Positions 36,161 through 50,100 of a stretch of DNA of 64,000 nt are shown here, piece after piece. The position numbers were made by a program, and so were the translations under genes. How positions within the stretch are numbered: position 1 is the first letter of the stretch; each line of letters opens with the position of its first letter. The notes beneath the pieces were generated by a model. That model searched no databases. It worked only from the letters and a program-made list of their open reading frames with translations, and was not told the DNA's origin. Source of the stretch: Limnoperna fortunei (lineage: Eukaryota; Mollusca; Bivalvia; Mytilida; Modiolidae); assembly GCA_944474755.1 (NCBI GenBank), contig OX104122.1:18114641-18178640 (forward strand), written 5' to 3'.

Positions 36161-39100
36161 TAGTTTTGTGCAGTTTATTGACTGGTTCTTTACTGAGTTT
36201 TGTACAGTTTATTGACTGGTACTTTATTGAGTTTTGTACAGTTTGTTGACTGGTTCTTTATTCAGTTTTGTACAGTTTATTGACTGGTTCTTTATTGAGT
36301 TTTGTACAGTTTATTGACAGGTTCTTTATTGAGTTTTGTACAGTTTATTGACTGGTTCTTTATTGAGTTTTGTACAGTTTATTGACCGGTTCTTTATTCT
36401 GTTTTGTACAGTTTATTGACTGGTTCTTTATTGAGTTTTGTACAGTTTATCGACTGGTTCTTTATTGGGTTTTGTACAGTTTATTTATTGTTTCTTTATT
36501 GAGTTTTGTACAGTGTATTGACTGTTTCTTTATTGAGTTTTGTACAGTTTATTGACAGGTTCTTTATTGAGTTTTGTACAGTTTATTGACTGTTTCTTTA
36601 TTTACTTTTGTACAGTTTATTGACTGTTTCTTTATTTAGTTTTGTGCAGTTTATTGACTGGTTCTTTATTTAGTTTTCTACAGTTTATTGACTGGTTCTT
36701 TATTCAGATTTGTATAGTTTATTGACTGTTTCTTTATTTTGTTTTGTACACTTTATTGACTGGTTCTTTATTGAGTTTTTTACAGTTGATTGATTGGTTC
36801 TTTATTGAGTTTTGTACAGTTTATTGACTGGTTCTTTAATCAGTTTTGTACAGTTTATTGACTGGTTCTTTATTGAGTTTTGTACAGTTTATTGACTGGT
36901 TCTTTATTGAGTTTTTTAACAGTTTATTGACTGTTTCTTTATTTAGTTTTGTACAGTTTATTGACTCTTTCTTTATTGAGTTTAGTACAGTTTATTGACT
37001 GGTTCTTTATTTACTTTTGTACAGTTTATTGATTGTTTCTTTATTTAGTTTTGTACAGTTTATTTACTGTTTCTTTATTGAGTTTTGTACAGTTTATTGA
37101 CTGGTTTTTTATTGAGTTTTGTACAGTTTATTGACTGGTTCTTTATTGATTTTCGTACAGTTTATTGACTGGTTCTTTATTCTGTTTTGTACAGTTTACT
37201 GACTGGTTCTTTATTCAGTTTTGTACAGTTTATTGACTGGTTCTTTATTGAGTTTTGTACAGTTTGTTGACTGGTTCTTTATTGAGTTTTGTACAGTTTA
37301 TTGACTGGTTCTTTATTCTGTTTTGTACAGTTTATTGACTGGTTCTTTATTCAGTTTTGTACAGTTTATTGACTCTTTCTTTATTGAGTTTTGTACAGTT
37401 TATTGACTGTTTCTTTATTTACTTTTGTACAGTTTATTGACTGTTTCTTTATTTAGTTTTGTACAGTTTATTGACTGGTTCTTTATTGAGTTTTGTACAG
37501 TTTATTGACTGTTTCTTTATTGAGTTTTGTACAGTTTATTGACTGGTTTTTTATTGAGTTTTGTACAGTTTATTGACTGGTTCTTTATTCTGTTTTGTAC
37601 AGTTTATTGACTGGTTCTTTATTCAGTTTTGTACAGTTTATTGACTCTTTCTTTATTGAGTTTTGTACAGTTTATTGACTGGTTTTTTATTGAGTTTTGT
37701 ACAGTTTATTGACTGGATATTTATTGAGTTTTTTACTGTTTATTGACAGGTTCTTTATTGAGTTTTGTACAGTTTATTGACTGGTTCTTTATTTAACTTT
37801 GTACAGTTTATTGACTGTTTCTTTTTTTAATTTTGTGCAGTTTATTGAATGGTTCTTTATTGAGTTTTGTACAGTTTATTGACTGGTACTTTATTGAGTT
37901 TTGTACAGTTTGTTGACTGGTTCTTTATTCAGTTTTGTACAGTTTATTGACTGGTTATTGATTGAGTTTTGTACAGTTTATTGACTGGTTCTTTATTTAG
38001 TTTTCTACAGTTTATTGACTGGTTCTTTATTGGAGTTTTGTACAGTTTATTGACTGGTTCTTTATTCTGTTTTGTACAGTTTATTGACTGGTTCTTTATT
38101 GAGTTTTGTACAGTTTATTGACTGGTTCTTTATTGAGTTTTGTACAGTTTATTGACTGTTTCTTTATTGAGTTTTGTACAGTGTATTGACTGTTTCTTTA
38201 TTGAGTTTTGTACAGTTTATTGACAGGTTCTTTATTGAGTTTTGTAAAGTTTATTGACTGTTTCTTTATTTACTTTTGTACAGTTTATTGACTGTTTCTT
38301 TATTTAGTTTTGTGCAGTTTATTGACTGTTTCTTTATTGAGTTTTGTACAGTTTATTGACAGGTCCTTTATTGAGTTTTGTACAGTTTATTGACTGGTTC
38401 TTTATTTACTCTTGTACAGTTTATTGACTGTTTCTTTTTTTAGTTTTGTGCAGTTTATTGACTGGTTCTTTACTGAGTTTTGTACAGTTTATTGACTGGT
38501 ACTTTATTGAGTTTTGTACAGTTTGTTGACTGGTTCTTTATTGAGTTTTGTACAGTTTATTGACTGTTTCTTTATTTAGTTTCGTACAGTTTATTGACTG
38601 GTTCTTTATTGAGTTTTGTACAATTTATTGACTGGTTCTTTATTGAATTTTGTACAGTTTATTGACTGTTTCTTTATTGAGTTTGTGCACAATTTATTGA
38701 CTGGTTCTTAATTGAGTTTTGTACAGTTTATTGACAGGTTCTTTATTGAGATTTGTAAAGTTTATTGACTGTTTCTTTATTTACTTTTGTACAGTTTATT
38801 GACTGTTTCTTTATTTAGTTTTGTGCAGTTTATTGACTGGTTCTTTACTGAGTTTTGTACAGTTTATTGACTGGTACTTTATTGAGTTTTGTACAGTTTG
38901 TTGACTGGTTCTTTATTCAGTTTTGTACAGTTTATTGACTGGTTCTTTATTGAGTTTTGTACAGTTTATTGACAGGTTCTTTATTGAGTTTTGTAAAGTT
39001 TATTTTCTGTTTCTTTATTTACTTTTGTACAGTTTATTGACTGTTTCTTTATTTAGTTTTGTGCAGTTTATTGACTGGTTCTTTACTGAGTTTTGTACAG

Positions 39101-41190
39101 TTTATTGACTGGTACTTTATTGAGTTTTGTACAGTTTGTTGACTGGTTCTTTATTCAGTTTTGTACAGTTTATTGACTGGTTCTTTATTGAGTTTTGTAC
39201 AGTTTATTGACAGGTTCTTTATTGAGTTTTGTACAGTTTATTGACTGGTTCTTTATTGAGTTTTGTACAGTTTATTGACCGGTTCTTTATTCTGTTTTGT
39301 ACAGTTTATTGACTGGTTCTTTATTGAGTTTTGTACAGTTTATTGACTGGTTCTTTATTGGGTTTTGTACAGTTTATTTATTGTTTCTTTATTGAGTTTT
39401 GTACAGTGTATTGACTGTTTCTTTATTGAGTTTTGTACAGTTTATTGACAGGTTCTTTATTGAGTTTTGTACAGTTTATTGACTGTTTCTTTATTTACTT
39501 TTGTACAGTTTATTGACTGTTTCTTTATTTAGTTTTGTGCAGTTTATTGACTGGTTCTTTATTTAGTTTTCTACAGTTTATTGACTGGTTCTTTATTCAG
39601 ATTTGTATAGTTTATTGACTGTTTCTTTATTTTGTTTTGTACACTTTATTGACTGGTTCTTTATTGAGTTTTTTACAGTTGATTGATTGGTTCTTTATTG
39701 AGTTTTGTACAGTTTATTGACTGGTTCTTTATTCAGTTTTGTACAGTTTATTGACTGGTTCTTTATTGAGTTTTGTACAGTTTATTGACTGGTTCTTTAT
39801 TGAGTTTTTTAACAGTTTATTGACTGTTTCTTTATTTAGTTTTGTACAGTTTATTGACTCTTTCTTTATTGAGTTTAGTACAGTTTATTGACTGGTTCTT
39901 TATTTACTTTTGTACAGTTTATTGATTGTTTCTTTATTTAGTTTTGTACAGTTTATTTACTGTTTCTTTATTGAGTTTTGTACAGTTTATTGACTGGTTT
40001 TTTATTGAGTTTTGTACAGTTTATTGACTGGTTCTTTATTGATTTTCGTACAGTTTATTGACTGGTTCTTTATTCTGTTTTGTACAGTTTACTGACTGGT
40101 TCTTTATTCAGTTTTGTACAGTTTATTGACTGGTTCTTTATTGAGTTTTGTACAGTTTGTTGACTGGTTCTTTATTGAGTTTTGTACAGTTTATTGACTG
40201 GTTCTTTATTCTGTTTTGTACAGTTTATTGACTGGTTCTTTATTCAGTTTTGTACAGTTTATTGACTCTTTCTTTATTGAGTTTTGTACAGTTTATTGAC
40301 TGTTTCTTTATTTACTTTTGTACAGTTTATTGACTGTTTCTTTATTTAGTTTTGTACAGTTTATTGACTGGTTCTTTATTGAGTTTTGTACAGTTTGTTG
40401 ACTGTTTCTTTATTGAGTTTTGTACAGTTTATTGACTGGTTTTTTATTGAGTTTTGTACAGTTTATTGACTGGTTCTTTATTCTGTTTTGTACAGTTTAT
40501 TGACTGGTTCTTTATTCAGTTTTGTACAGTTTATTGACTGTTTCTTTATTGAGTTTTGTACAGTTTATTGACTGGTTTTTTATTGAGTTTTGTACAGTTT
40601 ATTGACTGGATATTTATTGAGTTTTTTACTGTTTATTGACAGGTTCTTTATTGAGTTTTGTACAGTTTATTGACTGGTTCTTTATTTAACTTTGTACAGT
40701 TTATTGACTGTTTCTTTTTTTAATTTTGTGCAGTTTATTGAATGGTTCTTTATTGAGTTTTGTACAGTTTATTGACGGTACTTTATTGAGTTTTGTACAG
40801 TTTGTTGACTGGTTCTTTATTCAGTTTTGTACAGTTTATTGACTGGTTATTGATTGAGTTTTGTACAGTTTATTGACTGGTTCTTTATTTAGTTTTCTAC
40901 AGTTTATTGACTGGTTCTTTATTGGAGTTTTGTACAGTTTATTGACTGGTTCTTTATTCTGTTTTGTACAGTTTATTGACTGGTTCTTTATTGAGTTTTG
41001 TACAGTTTATTGACTGGTTCTTTATTGAATTTTGTACAGTTTATTGACTGTTTCTTTATTGAGTTTTGTACAGTGTATTGACTGTTTCTTTATTGAGTTT
41101 TGTACAGTTTATTGACAGGTTCTTTATTGAGTTTTGTAAAGTTTATTGACTGTTTCTTTATTTACTTTTGTACAGTTTATTGACTGTTTC
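36161..41190 (+). repeat. 2,893-bp large tandem duplication of satellite
   Basis: Two colinear copies of mixed A/B cassettes. TTCTTTACTGAG markers at 36191 and 39084 and TTATTTATTG at 36481 and 39374 are both 2,893 bp apart; ACAGGTCC at 38359 and 41251 is 2,892 bp apart, the missing base being TTGACGG near 40776. Private variants such as CACTTTATTGAC, GTTGATTGATTGG and TTTTTTAACAG occur in both copies. Between the copies, about 38545-39050, is non-colinear material with unusual monomers and a 238 bp local doubling. No gene is present. Confidence 0.88.
38570..38735 (+). repeat. Patch of unusual monomers related to the 57.4-58.0 kb island
   Basis: In order: TAGTTTCGTACAG, TTGTACAATTTATTG, GAATTTTGTACAG, and GAGTTTGTGCACAATTTATTG. 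The same ordered variants, including the 1-base-longer GTGCACAATT monomer, recur near 57420-57545 and 57865-57985. Within the window I noticed this combination only at these three places. Confidence 0.75.
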
Positions 41191-44100
41191 TTTATTTAGT
41201 TTTGTGCAGTTTATTGACTGTTTCTTTATTGAGTTTTGTACAGTTTATTGACAGGTCCTTTATTGAGTTTTGTACAGTTTATTGACTGGTTCTTTATTTA
41301 CTCTTGTACAGTTTATTGACTGTTTCTTTTTTTAGTTTTGTGCAGTTTATTGACTGGTTCTTTACTGAGTTTTGTACAGTTTATTGACTGGTACTTTATT
41401 GAGTTTTGTACAGTTTGTTGACTGGTTCTTTATTCAGTTTTGTACAGTTTATTGACTGGTTCTTTATTGAGTTTTGTACAGTTTATTGACAGGTTCTTTA
41501 TTGAGTTTTGTACAGTTTATTGACTGGTTCTTTATTGAGTTTTGTACAGTTTATTGACCGGTTCTTTATTCTGTTTTGTACAGTTTATTGACTGGTTCTT
41601 TATTGAGTTTTGTACAGTTTATTGACTGGTTCTTTATTGGGTTTTGTACAGTTTATTGATTGTTTCTTTATTGAGTTTTGTACAGTGTATTGACTGTTTC
41701 TTTATTGAGTTTTGTACAGTTTATTGACAGGTTCTTTATTGAGTTTTGTACAGTTTATTGACTGTTTCTTTATTTACTTTTGTACAGTTTATTGACTGTT
41801 TCTTTATTTAGTTTTGTGCAGTTTATTGACTGGTTCTTTATTTAGTTTTCTACAGTTTATTGACTGGTTCTTTATTCAGATTTGTATAGTTTATTGACTG
41901 TTTCTTTATTTTGTTTTGTACAGTTTATTGACTGGTTCTTTATTGAGTTTGTTACAGTTGATTGATTGGTTCTTTATTGAGTTTTGTACAGTTTATTGAC
42001 TGGTTCTTTAATCAGTTTTGTACAGTTTATTGACTGGTTCTTTATTGAGTTTTGTACAGTTTATTGACTGTTTCTTTATTTAGTTTTGTACAGTTTATTG
42101 ACTCTTTCTTTATTGAGTTTAGTACAGTTTATTGACTGGTTCTTCATTTACTTTTGTACAGTTTATTGATTGTTTCTTTATTTAGTGTTGTACAATTTAT
42201 TTACTGTTTCTTTATTGAGTTTTGTACAGTTTATTGACTGGTTTTTTATTGAGTTTTGTACAGTTTATTGACTGGTTCTTTATTGATTTTCGTACAGTTT
42301 ATTGACTGGTTCTTTATTCTGTTTTGTACAGTTTACTGACTGGTTCTTTATTCAGTTTTGTACAGTTTATTGACTGGTTCTTTATTGAGTTTTGTACAGT
42401 TTGTTGACTGGTTCTTTATTGAGTTTTGTACAGTTTATTGACTGGTTCTTTATTCTGTTTTGTACAGTTTATTGACTGGTTCTTTATTCAGTTTTGTACA
42501 GTTTATTGACTCTTTCTTTATTGAGTTTTGTACAGTTTATTGACTGGTTTTTTTATTGAGTTTTGTACAGTTCATTGAGTGGATATTTATTGATTTTTGT
42601 ACAGTTTATTGACTGGTTCTTTTTTGAGTTTTGTACAGTTTATTGACTGGTTCTTTATTGATTTTTGTACAGTTTATTGACTGGTTCTTTATTCTGTTTT
42701 GTACAGTTTATTGACTGGTTCTTTATTCAGTTTTGTACAGTTTATTGACTGGTTCTTTATTGAGTTTTGTACAGTTTGTTGACTGGTTCTTTATTTAGTT
42801 TTGTACAGTTTATTGACTGTTTCTTTATTTACTTTTGTACAGTTTATTGACTGTTTCTTTATTTAGTTTTGTGCAGTTTATTGACTGGTTCTTTATTTAG
42901 TTTTCTACAGTTTATTGACTGGTTCTTTATTCAGATTTGTATAGTTTATTGACTGTTTCTTTATTTTGTTTTGTACAGTTTATTGACTGGTTCTTTATTG
43001 AGTTTTTTACAGTTGATTGATTGGTTCTTTATTGAGTTTTGTACAGTTTATTGACTGGTTCTTTAACCAGTTTTGTACAGTTTATTGACTGGTTCTTTAT
43101 TGAGTTTTGTACAGTTTATTGACTGGTTCTTTATTGAGTTTTGTACAGTTTATTGACTGTTTCTTTATTTAGTTTTGTACAGTTTATTGACTCTTTCTTT
43201 ATTGAGTTTAGTACAGTTTATTGACTGGTTCTTTATTTACTTTTGTACAGTTTATTGATTGTTTCTTTATTTAGTTTTGTACAGTTTATTTACTGGTTTT
43301 TTATTGAGTTTTGTACAGTTTATTGACTGGTTTTTTATTGAGTTTTGTACAGTTTATTGACTGGTTCTTTATTGATTTTCGTACAGTTTATTGACTGGTT
43401 CTTTATTCTGTTTTGTACAGTTTACTGACTGGTTCTTTATTCAGTTTTGTACAGTTTATTGACTGGTTCTTTATTGAGTTTTGTACAGTTTGTTGACTGG
43501 TTCTTTATTGAGTTTTGTACAGTTTATTGACTGGTTCTTTATTCTGTTTTGTACAGTTTATTGACTGGTTCTTTATTCAGTTTTGTACAGTTTATTGACT
43601 CTTTCTTTATTGAGTTTTGTACAGTTTATTGACTGTTTCTTTATTTAGTTTTGTACAGTTTATTGACTGGTTCTTTATTGAGTTTTGTACAGTTTATTGA
43701 CTGTTTCTTTATTGAGTTTTGTACAGTTTATTGACTTGTTTTATATTGAGTTTTGTACAGTTTATTGACTGGTTCTTTATTCTGTTTTGTACAGTTTATT
43801 GACTGGTTCTTTATTCAGTTTTGTACAGTTTATTGACTCTTTCTTTATTGATTTTTGTACAGTTTATTGACTGGTTCTTTTTTGAGTTTTGTACAGTTTA
43901 TTGACTGGTTCTTTATTGATTTTTGTACAGTTTATTGACTGGTTCTTTATTCTGCTTTGTACAGTTTATTGACTGGTTCTTTATTCAGTTTTGTACAGTT
44001 TATTGACTGGTTCTTTATTGAGTTTTGTACAGTTTGTTGACTGGTTCTTTATTTAGTTTTGTACAGTTTATTGACTGTTTCTTTATTTACTTTTGTACAG

Positions 44101-47100
44101 TTTATTGACTGGTTCTTTATTTAGTTTTGTGCAGTTTATTGACTGGTTCTTTATTTAGTTTTCTACAGTTTGTTGACTGGTTCTTTATTCAGATTTGTAT
44201 AGTTTATTGACTGTTTCTTTATTTTGTTTTGTACAGTTTATTGACTGGTTCTTTATTGAGTTTTTTACAGTTTATTGACTGGTTCTTTATTGAGTTTTGT
44301 ACAGTTTATTGACTGGTTCTTTAATCAGTTTTGTAGAGTTTATTGACTGATTCTTTATTGAGTTTTGTACAGTTTATTGACTGGTTCTTTATTGAGTTTT
44401 GTACAGTTTATTGACTGTTTCTTTATTTACTGTTGTACAGTTTATTGACTGTTTCTTTATTTAGTTTTGTGCAGTTTATTGACTGGTTCTTTATTTAGTT
44501 TTCTACAGTTTGTTGACTGGTTCTTTATTCAGATTTGTATAGTTTATTGACTGTTTCTTTATTTAGTTTTGTATAGTTTATTGACTGTTTCTTTATTGAG
44601 TTTTGTACAGTTTATTGACAGGTTCTTTATTGAGTTTTGTACAGTTTATTGACTGTTTCTTTATTTACTGTTGTACAGTTTATTGACTGTTTCTTTATTT
44701 AGTTTTGTGCAGTTTATTGACTGGTTCTTTATTTAGTTTTCTACAGTTTGTTGACTGGTTCTTTATTCAGATTTGTATAGTTTATTGACTGTTTCTTTAT
44801 TTTGTTTTGTACAGTTTATTGACTGGTTCTTTATTGAGTTTTTTACAGTTTATTGACTGGTTCTTTATTGAGTTTTGTACAGTTTATTGACTGGTTCTTT
44901 AATCAGTTTTGTAGAGTTTATTGACTGATTCTTTATTGAGTTTTGTACAGTTTATTGACTGGTTCTTTATTGAGTTTTGTACAGTTTATAGACTGTTTCT
45001 TTATTTAGTTTTGTATAGTTTATTGACTGTTTCTTTATTGAGTTTTGTACAGTTTATTGACAGGTTCTTTATTGAGTTTTGTACAGTTTATTGACTGTTT
45101 CTTTATTTACTGTTGTACAGTTTATTGACTGGTTCTTTATTGAGTTTTTAACAGTTTATTGACTGGTTCTTTATTGAGTTTTGTACAGTTTATTGACTGG
45201 TTCTTTAATCAGTTTTGTACAGTTTATTGACTGGTGGTTCTTTATTGAGTTTTGTACAGTTTATTGACTGGTTCTTTATTGAGTTTTGTACAGTTTATTG
45301 ACTGTTTCTTTATTTAGTTTTGTACAGTTTATTGACTGTTTCTTTATTGAGTTTTGTACAGTTTATTGACTGTTTCTTTATTTACTTTTGTACAGTTTAT
45401 TGATTGTTTCTTTATTTAGTTTTGTACAGTTTATTGACTGTTTCTTTATTGAGTTTTGTACAGTTTATTGACTGGTTTTTTGTTGAGTTTTGTACAGTTT
45501 ATTGACTTGTTCTTTATTGATTTTCGTACAGTTTATTGACTGGTTCTTTATTCTGTTTTGTACAGTTTACTGACTGGTTCTTTATTCAGTTTTGTACAGT
45601 TTATTGACTGGTTCTTTATTGAGTTTTGTACAGTTTGTTGACTGGTTCTTTATTGAGTTTTGTACAGTTTACTGACTGGTTCTTTATTCTGTTTTGTACA
45701 GTTTATTGACTGGTTCTTTATTCAGTTTTGTACAGTTTATTGACTCTTTCTTTATTGAGTTTTGTACAGTTTATTGACTGTTTCTTTATTTACTTTTGTA
45801 CTGTTTATTGACTGTTTCTTTATTTAGTTTTGTACAGTTTATTGACTGGTTCTTTATTGAGTTTTGTACAGTTTATTGACTGTTTCTTTATTGAGTTTTG
45901 TACAGTTTATTGACTGGTTTTTTATTGAGTTTTGTACAGTTTATTGACTGGTTCTTTATTCTGTTTTGTACAGTTTATTGACTGGTTCTTTATTCAGTTT
46001 TGTACAGTTTATTGACTCTTTCTTTATTGATTTTTGTACAGTTTATTGACTGGTTCTTTTTTGAGTTTTGTACAGTTTATTGACTGGTTCTTTATTTAGT
46101 TTTGTGCAGTTTATTGACTGTTTCTTTATTGAGTTTTGTACAGTTTATTGACAGGTCCTTTATTGAGTTTTGTACAGTTTATTGACTGGTTCTTTATTTA
46201 CTCTTGTACAGTTTATTGACTGTTTCTTTTTTTAGTTTTGTGCAGTTTATTGACTGGTTCTTTACTGAGTTTTGTACAGTTTATTGACTGGTACTTTATT
46301 GAGTTTTGTACAGTTTGTTGACTGGTTCTTTATTCAGTTTTGTACAGTTTATTGACTGGTTCTTTATTGAGTTTTGTACAGTTTATTGACAGGTTCTTTA
46401 TTGAGTTTTGTACAGTTTATTGACTGGTTCTTTATTGAGTTTTGTACAGTTTATTGACCGGTTCTTTATTCTGTTTTGTACAGTTTATTGACTGGTTCTT
46501 TATTGAGTTTTGTACAGTTTATTGACTGGTTCTTTATTGGGTTTTGTACAGTTTATTGATTGTTTCTTTATTGAGTTTTGTACAGTGTATTGACTGTTTC
46601 TTTATTGAGTTTTGTACAGTTTATTGACAGGTTCTTTATTGAGTTTTGTACAGTTTATTGACTGTTTCTTTATTTACTTTTGTACAGTTTATTGACTGTT
46701 TCTTTATTTAGTTTTGTGCAGTTTATTGACTGGTTCTTTATTTAGTTTTCTACAGTTTATTGACTGGTTCTTTATTCAGATTTGTATAGTTTATTGACTG
46801 TTTCTTTATTTTGTTTTGTACAGTTTATTGACTGGTTCTTTATTGAGTTTTTTACAGTTGATTGATTGGTTCTTTATTGAGTTTTGTACAGTTTATTGAC
46901 TGGTTCTTTAATCAGTTTTGTACAGTTTATTGACTGGTTCTTTATTGAGTTTTGTACAGTTTATTGACTGTTTCTTTATTTAGTTTTGTACAGTTTATTG
47001 ACTCTTTCTTTATTGAGTTTAGTACAGTTTATTGACTGGTTCTTTATTTACTTTTGTACAGTTTATTGATTGTTTCTTTATTTAGTTTTGTACAGTTTAT

Positions 47101-50100
47101 TTACTGTTTCTTTATTGAGTTTTGTGCAGTTTATTGACTGGTTTTTTATTGAGTTTTGTACAGTTTATTGACTGGTTCTTTATTGATTTTCGTACAGTTT
47201 ATTGACTGGTTCTTTATTCTGTTTTGTACAGTTTACTGACTGGTTCTTTATTCAGTTTTGTACAGTTTATTGACTGGTTCTTTATTGAGTTTTGTACAGT
47301 TTGTTGACAGGTTCTTTATTGAGTTTTGTACAGTTTATTGACTGGTTCTTTATTCTGTTTTGTACAGTTTATTGACTGGTTCTTTATTCAGTTTTGTACA
47401 GTTTATTGACTCTTTCTTTATTGAGTTTTGTACAGTTTATTGACTGGTTTTTTTATTGAGTTTTGTACAGTTCATTGAGTGGATAATTATTGATTTTTGT
47501 ACAGTTTATTGACTGGTTCTTTTTTGAGTTTTGTACAGTTTATTGACTGGTTCTTTATTGATTTTTGTACAGTTTATTGACTGGTTCTTTATTCTGTTTT
47601 GTACAGTTTATTGACTGGTTCTTTATTCAGTTTTGTACAGTTTATTGACTGGTTCTTTATTGAGTTTTGTACAGTTTGTTGACTGGTTCTTTATTTAGTT
47701 TTGTACAGTTTATTGACTGTTTCTTTATTTACTTTTGTACAGTTTATTGACTGTTTCTTTATTTAGTTTTGTGCAGTTTATTGACTGGTTCTTTATTTAG
47801 TTTTCTACAGTTTATTGACTGGTTCTTTATTCAGATTTGTATAGTTTATTGACTGTTTCTTTATTTTGTTTTGTACAGTTTATTGACTGGTTCTTTATTG
47901 AGTTTTTTACAGTTGATTGATTGGTTCTTTATTGAGTTTTGTACAGTTTATTGACTGGTTCTTTAATCAGTTTTGTACAGTTTATTGACTGGTTCTTTAT
48001 TGAGTTTTGTACAGTTTATTGACTGGTTCTTTATTGAGTTTTGTACAGTTTATTGACTGTTTCTTTATTTAGTTTTGTACAGTTTATTGACTCTTTCTTT
48101 ATTGAGTTTAGTACAGTTTATTGACTGGTTCTTTATTTACTTTTGTACAGTTTATTGATTGTTTCTTTATTTAGTTTTGTACAGTTTATTTACTGTTTCT
48201 TTATTGAGTTTTGTACAGTTTATTGACTGGTTTTTTATTGAGTTTTGTACAGTTTATTGACTGGTTCTTTATTGATTTTCGTACAGTTTATTGACTGGTT
48301 CTTTATTCTGTTTTGTACAGTTTACTGACTGGTTCTTTATTCAGTTTTGTACAGTTTATTGACTGGTTCTTTATTGAGTTTTGTACAGTTTGTTGACTGG
48401 TTCTTTATTGAGTTTTGTACAGTTTATTGACTGGTTCTTTATTCTGTTTTGTACAGTTTATTGACTGGTTCTTTATTCAGTTTTGTACAGTTTATTGACT
48501 CTTTCTTTATTGAGTTTTGTACAGTTTATTGACTGCTTCTTTATTGAGTTTTGTACAGTTTATTGACTGGTTCTTTATTCAGTTTTGTACAGTTTATTGA
48601 CTCTTTCTTTATTGAGTTTTGTACAGTTTATTGACTTGTTTTATATTGAGTTTTGTACAGTTTATTGACTGGTTCTTTATTCTGTTTTGTACAGTTTATT
48701 GACTGGTTCTTTATTCAGTTTTGTACAGTTTATTGACTGGTTCTTTATTGAGTTTTGTACAGTTTATTGACTGGTTTTTTATTGAGTTTTGTACAGTTCA
48801 TTGAGTGGATATTTATTGATTTTTGTACAGTTTATTGACTGGTTCTTTTTTGAGTTTTGTACAGTTTATTGACTGGTTCTTTATTGATTTTTGTACAGTT
48901 TATTGACTGGTTCTTTATTCTGCTTTGTACAGTTTATTGACTGGTTCTTTATTCAGTTTTGTACAGTTTATTGACTGGTTCTTTATTGAGTTTTGTACAG
49001 TTTGTTGACTGGTTCTTTATTTAGTTTTGTACAGTTTATTGACTGTTTCTTTATTTACTTTTGTACAGTTTATTGACTGTTTCTTTATTTAGTTTTGTGC
49101 AGTTTATTGACTGGTTCTTTATTTAGTTTTCTACAGTTTGTTGACTGGTTCTTTATTCAGATTTGTATAGTTTATTGACTGTTTCTTTATTTTGTTTTGT
49201 ACAGTTTATTGACTGGTTCTTTATTGAGTTTTTTACAGTTTATTGACTGGTTCTTTATTGAGTTTTGTACAGTTTATTGACTGGTTCTTTAATCAGTTTT
49301 GTAGAGTTTATTGACTGATTCTTTATTGAGTTTTGTACAGTTTATTGACTGGTTCTTTATTGAGTTTTGTACAGTTTATAGACTGTTTCTTTATTTAGTT
49401 TTGTATAGTTTATTGACTGTTTCTTTATTGAGTTTTGTACAGTTTATAGACAGGTTCTTTATTGAGTTTTGTACAGTTTATTGACTGTTTCTTTATTTAC
49501 TGTTGTACAGTTTATTGACTGTTTCTTTATTTAGTTTTGTGCAGTTTATTGACTGGTTCTTTATTTAGTTTTCTACAGTTTATTGACTGGTTCTTTATTC
49601 AGATTTGTATAGTTTATTGACTGTTTCTTTATTTTGTTTTGTACAGTTTATTGACTGGTTCTTTATTGAGTTTTTAACAGTTTATTGACTGGTTCTTTAT
49701 TGAGTTTTGTACAGTTTATTGACTGGTTCTTTAATCAGTTTTGTACAGTTTATTGACTGGTGGTTCTTTATTGAGTTTTGTACAGTTTATTGACTGGTTC
49801 TTTATTGAGTTTTGTACAGTTTATTGACTGTTTCTTTATTTAGTTTTGTACAGTTTATTGACTAGTTCTTTATTGAGTTTTGTACAGTTTATTGACTGTT
49901 TCTTTATTTACTTTTGTACAGTTTATTGATTGTTTCTTTATTTAGTTTTGTACAGTTTATTGACTGTTTCTTTATTGAGTTTTGTACAGTTTATTGACTG
50001 GTTTTTTGTTGAGTTTTGTACAGTTTATTGACTGGTTCTTTATTGATTTTCGTACAGTTTATTGACTGGTTCTTTATTCTGTTTTGTACAGTTTACTGAC

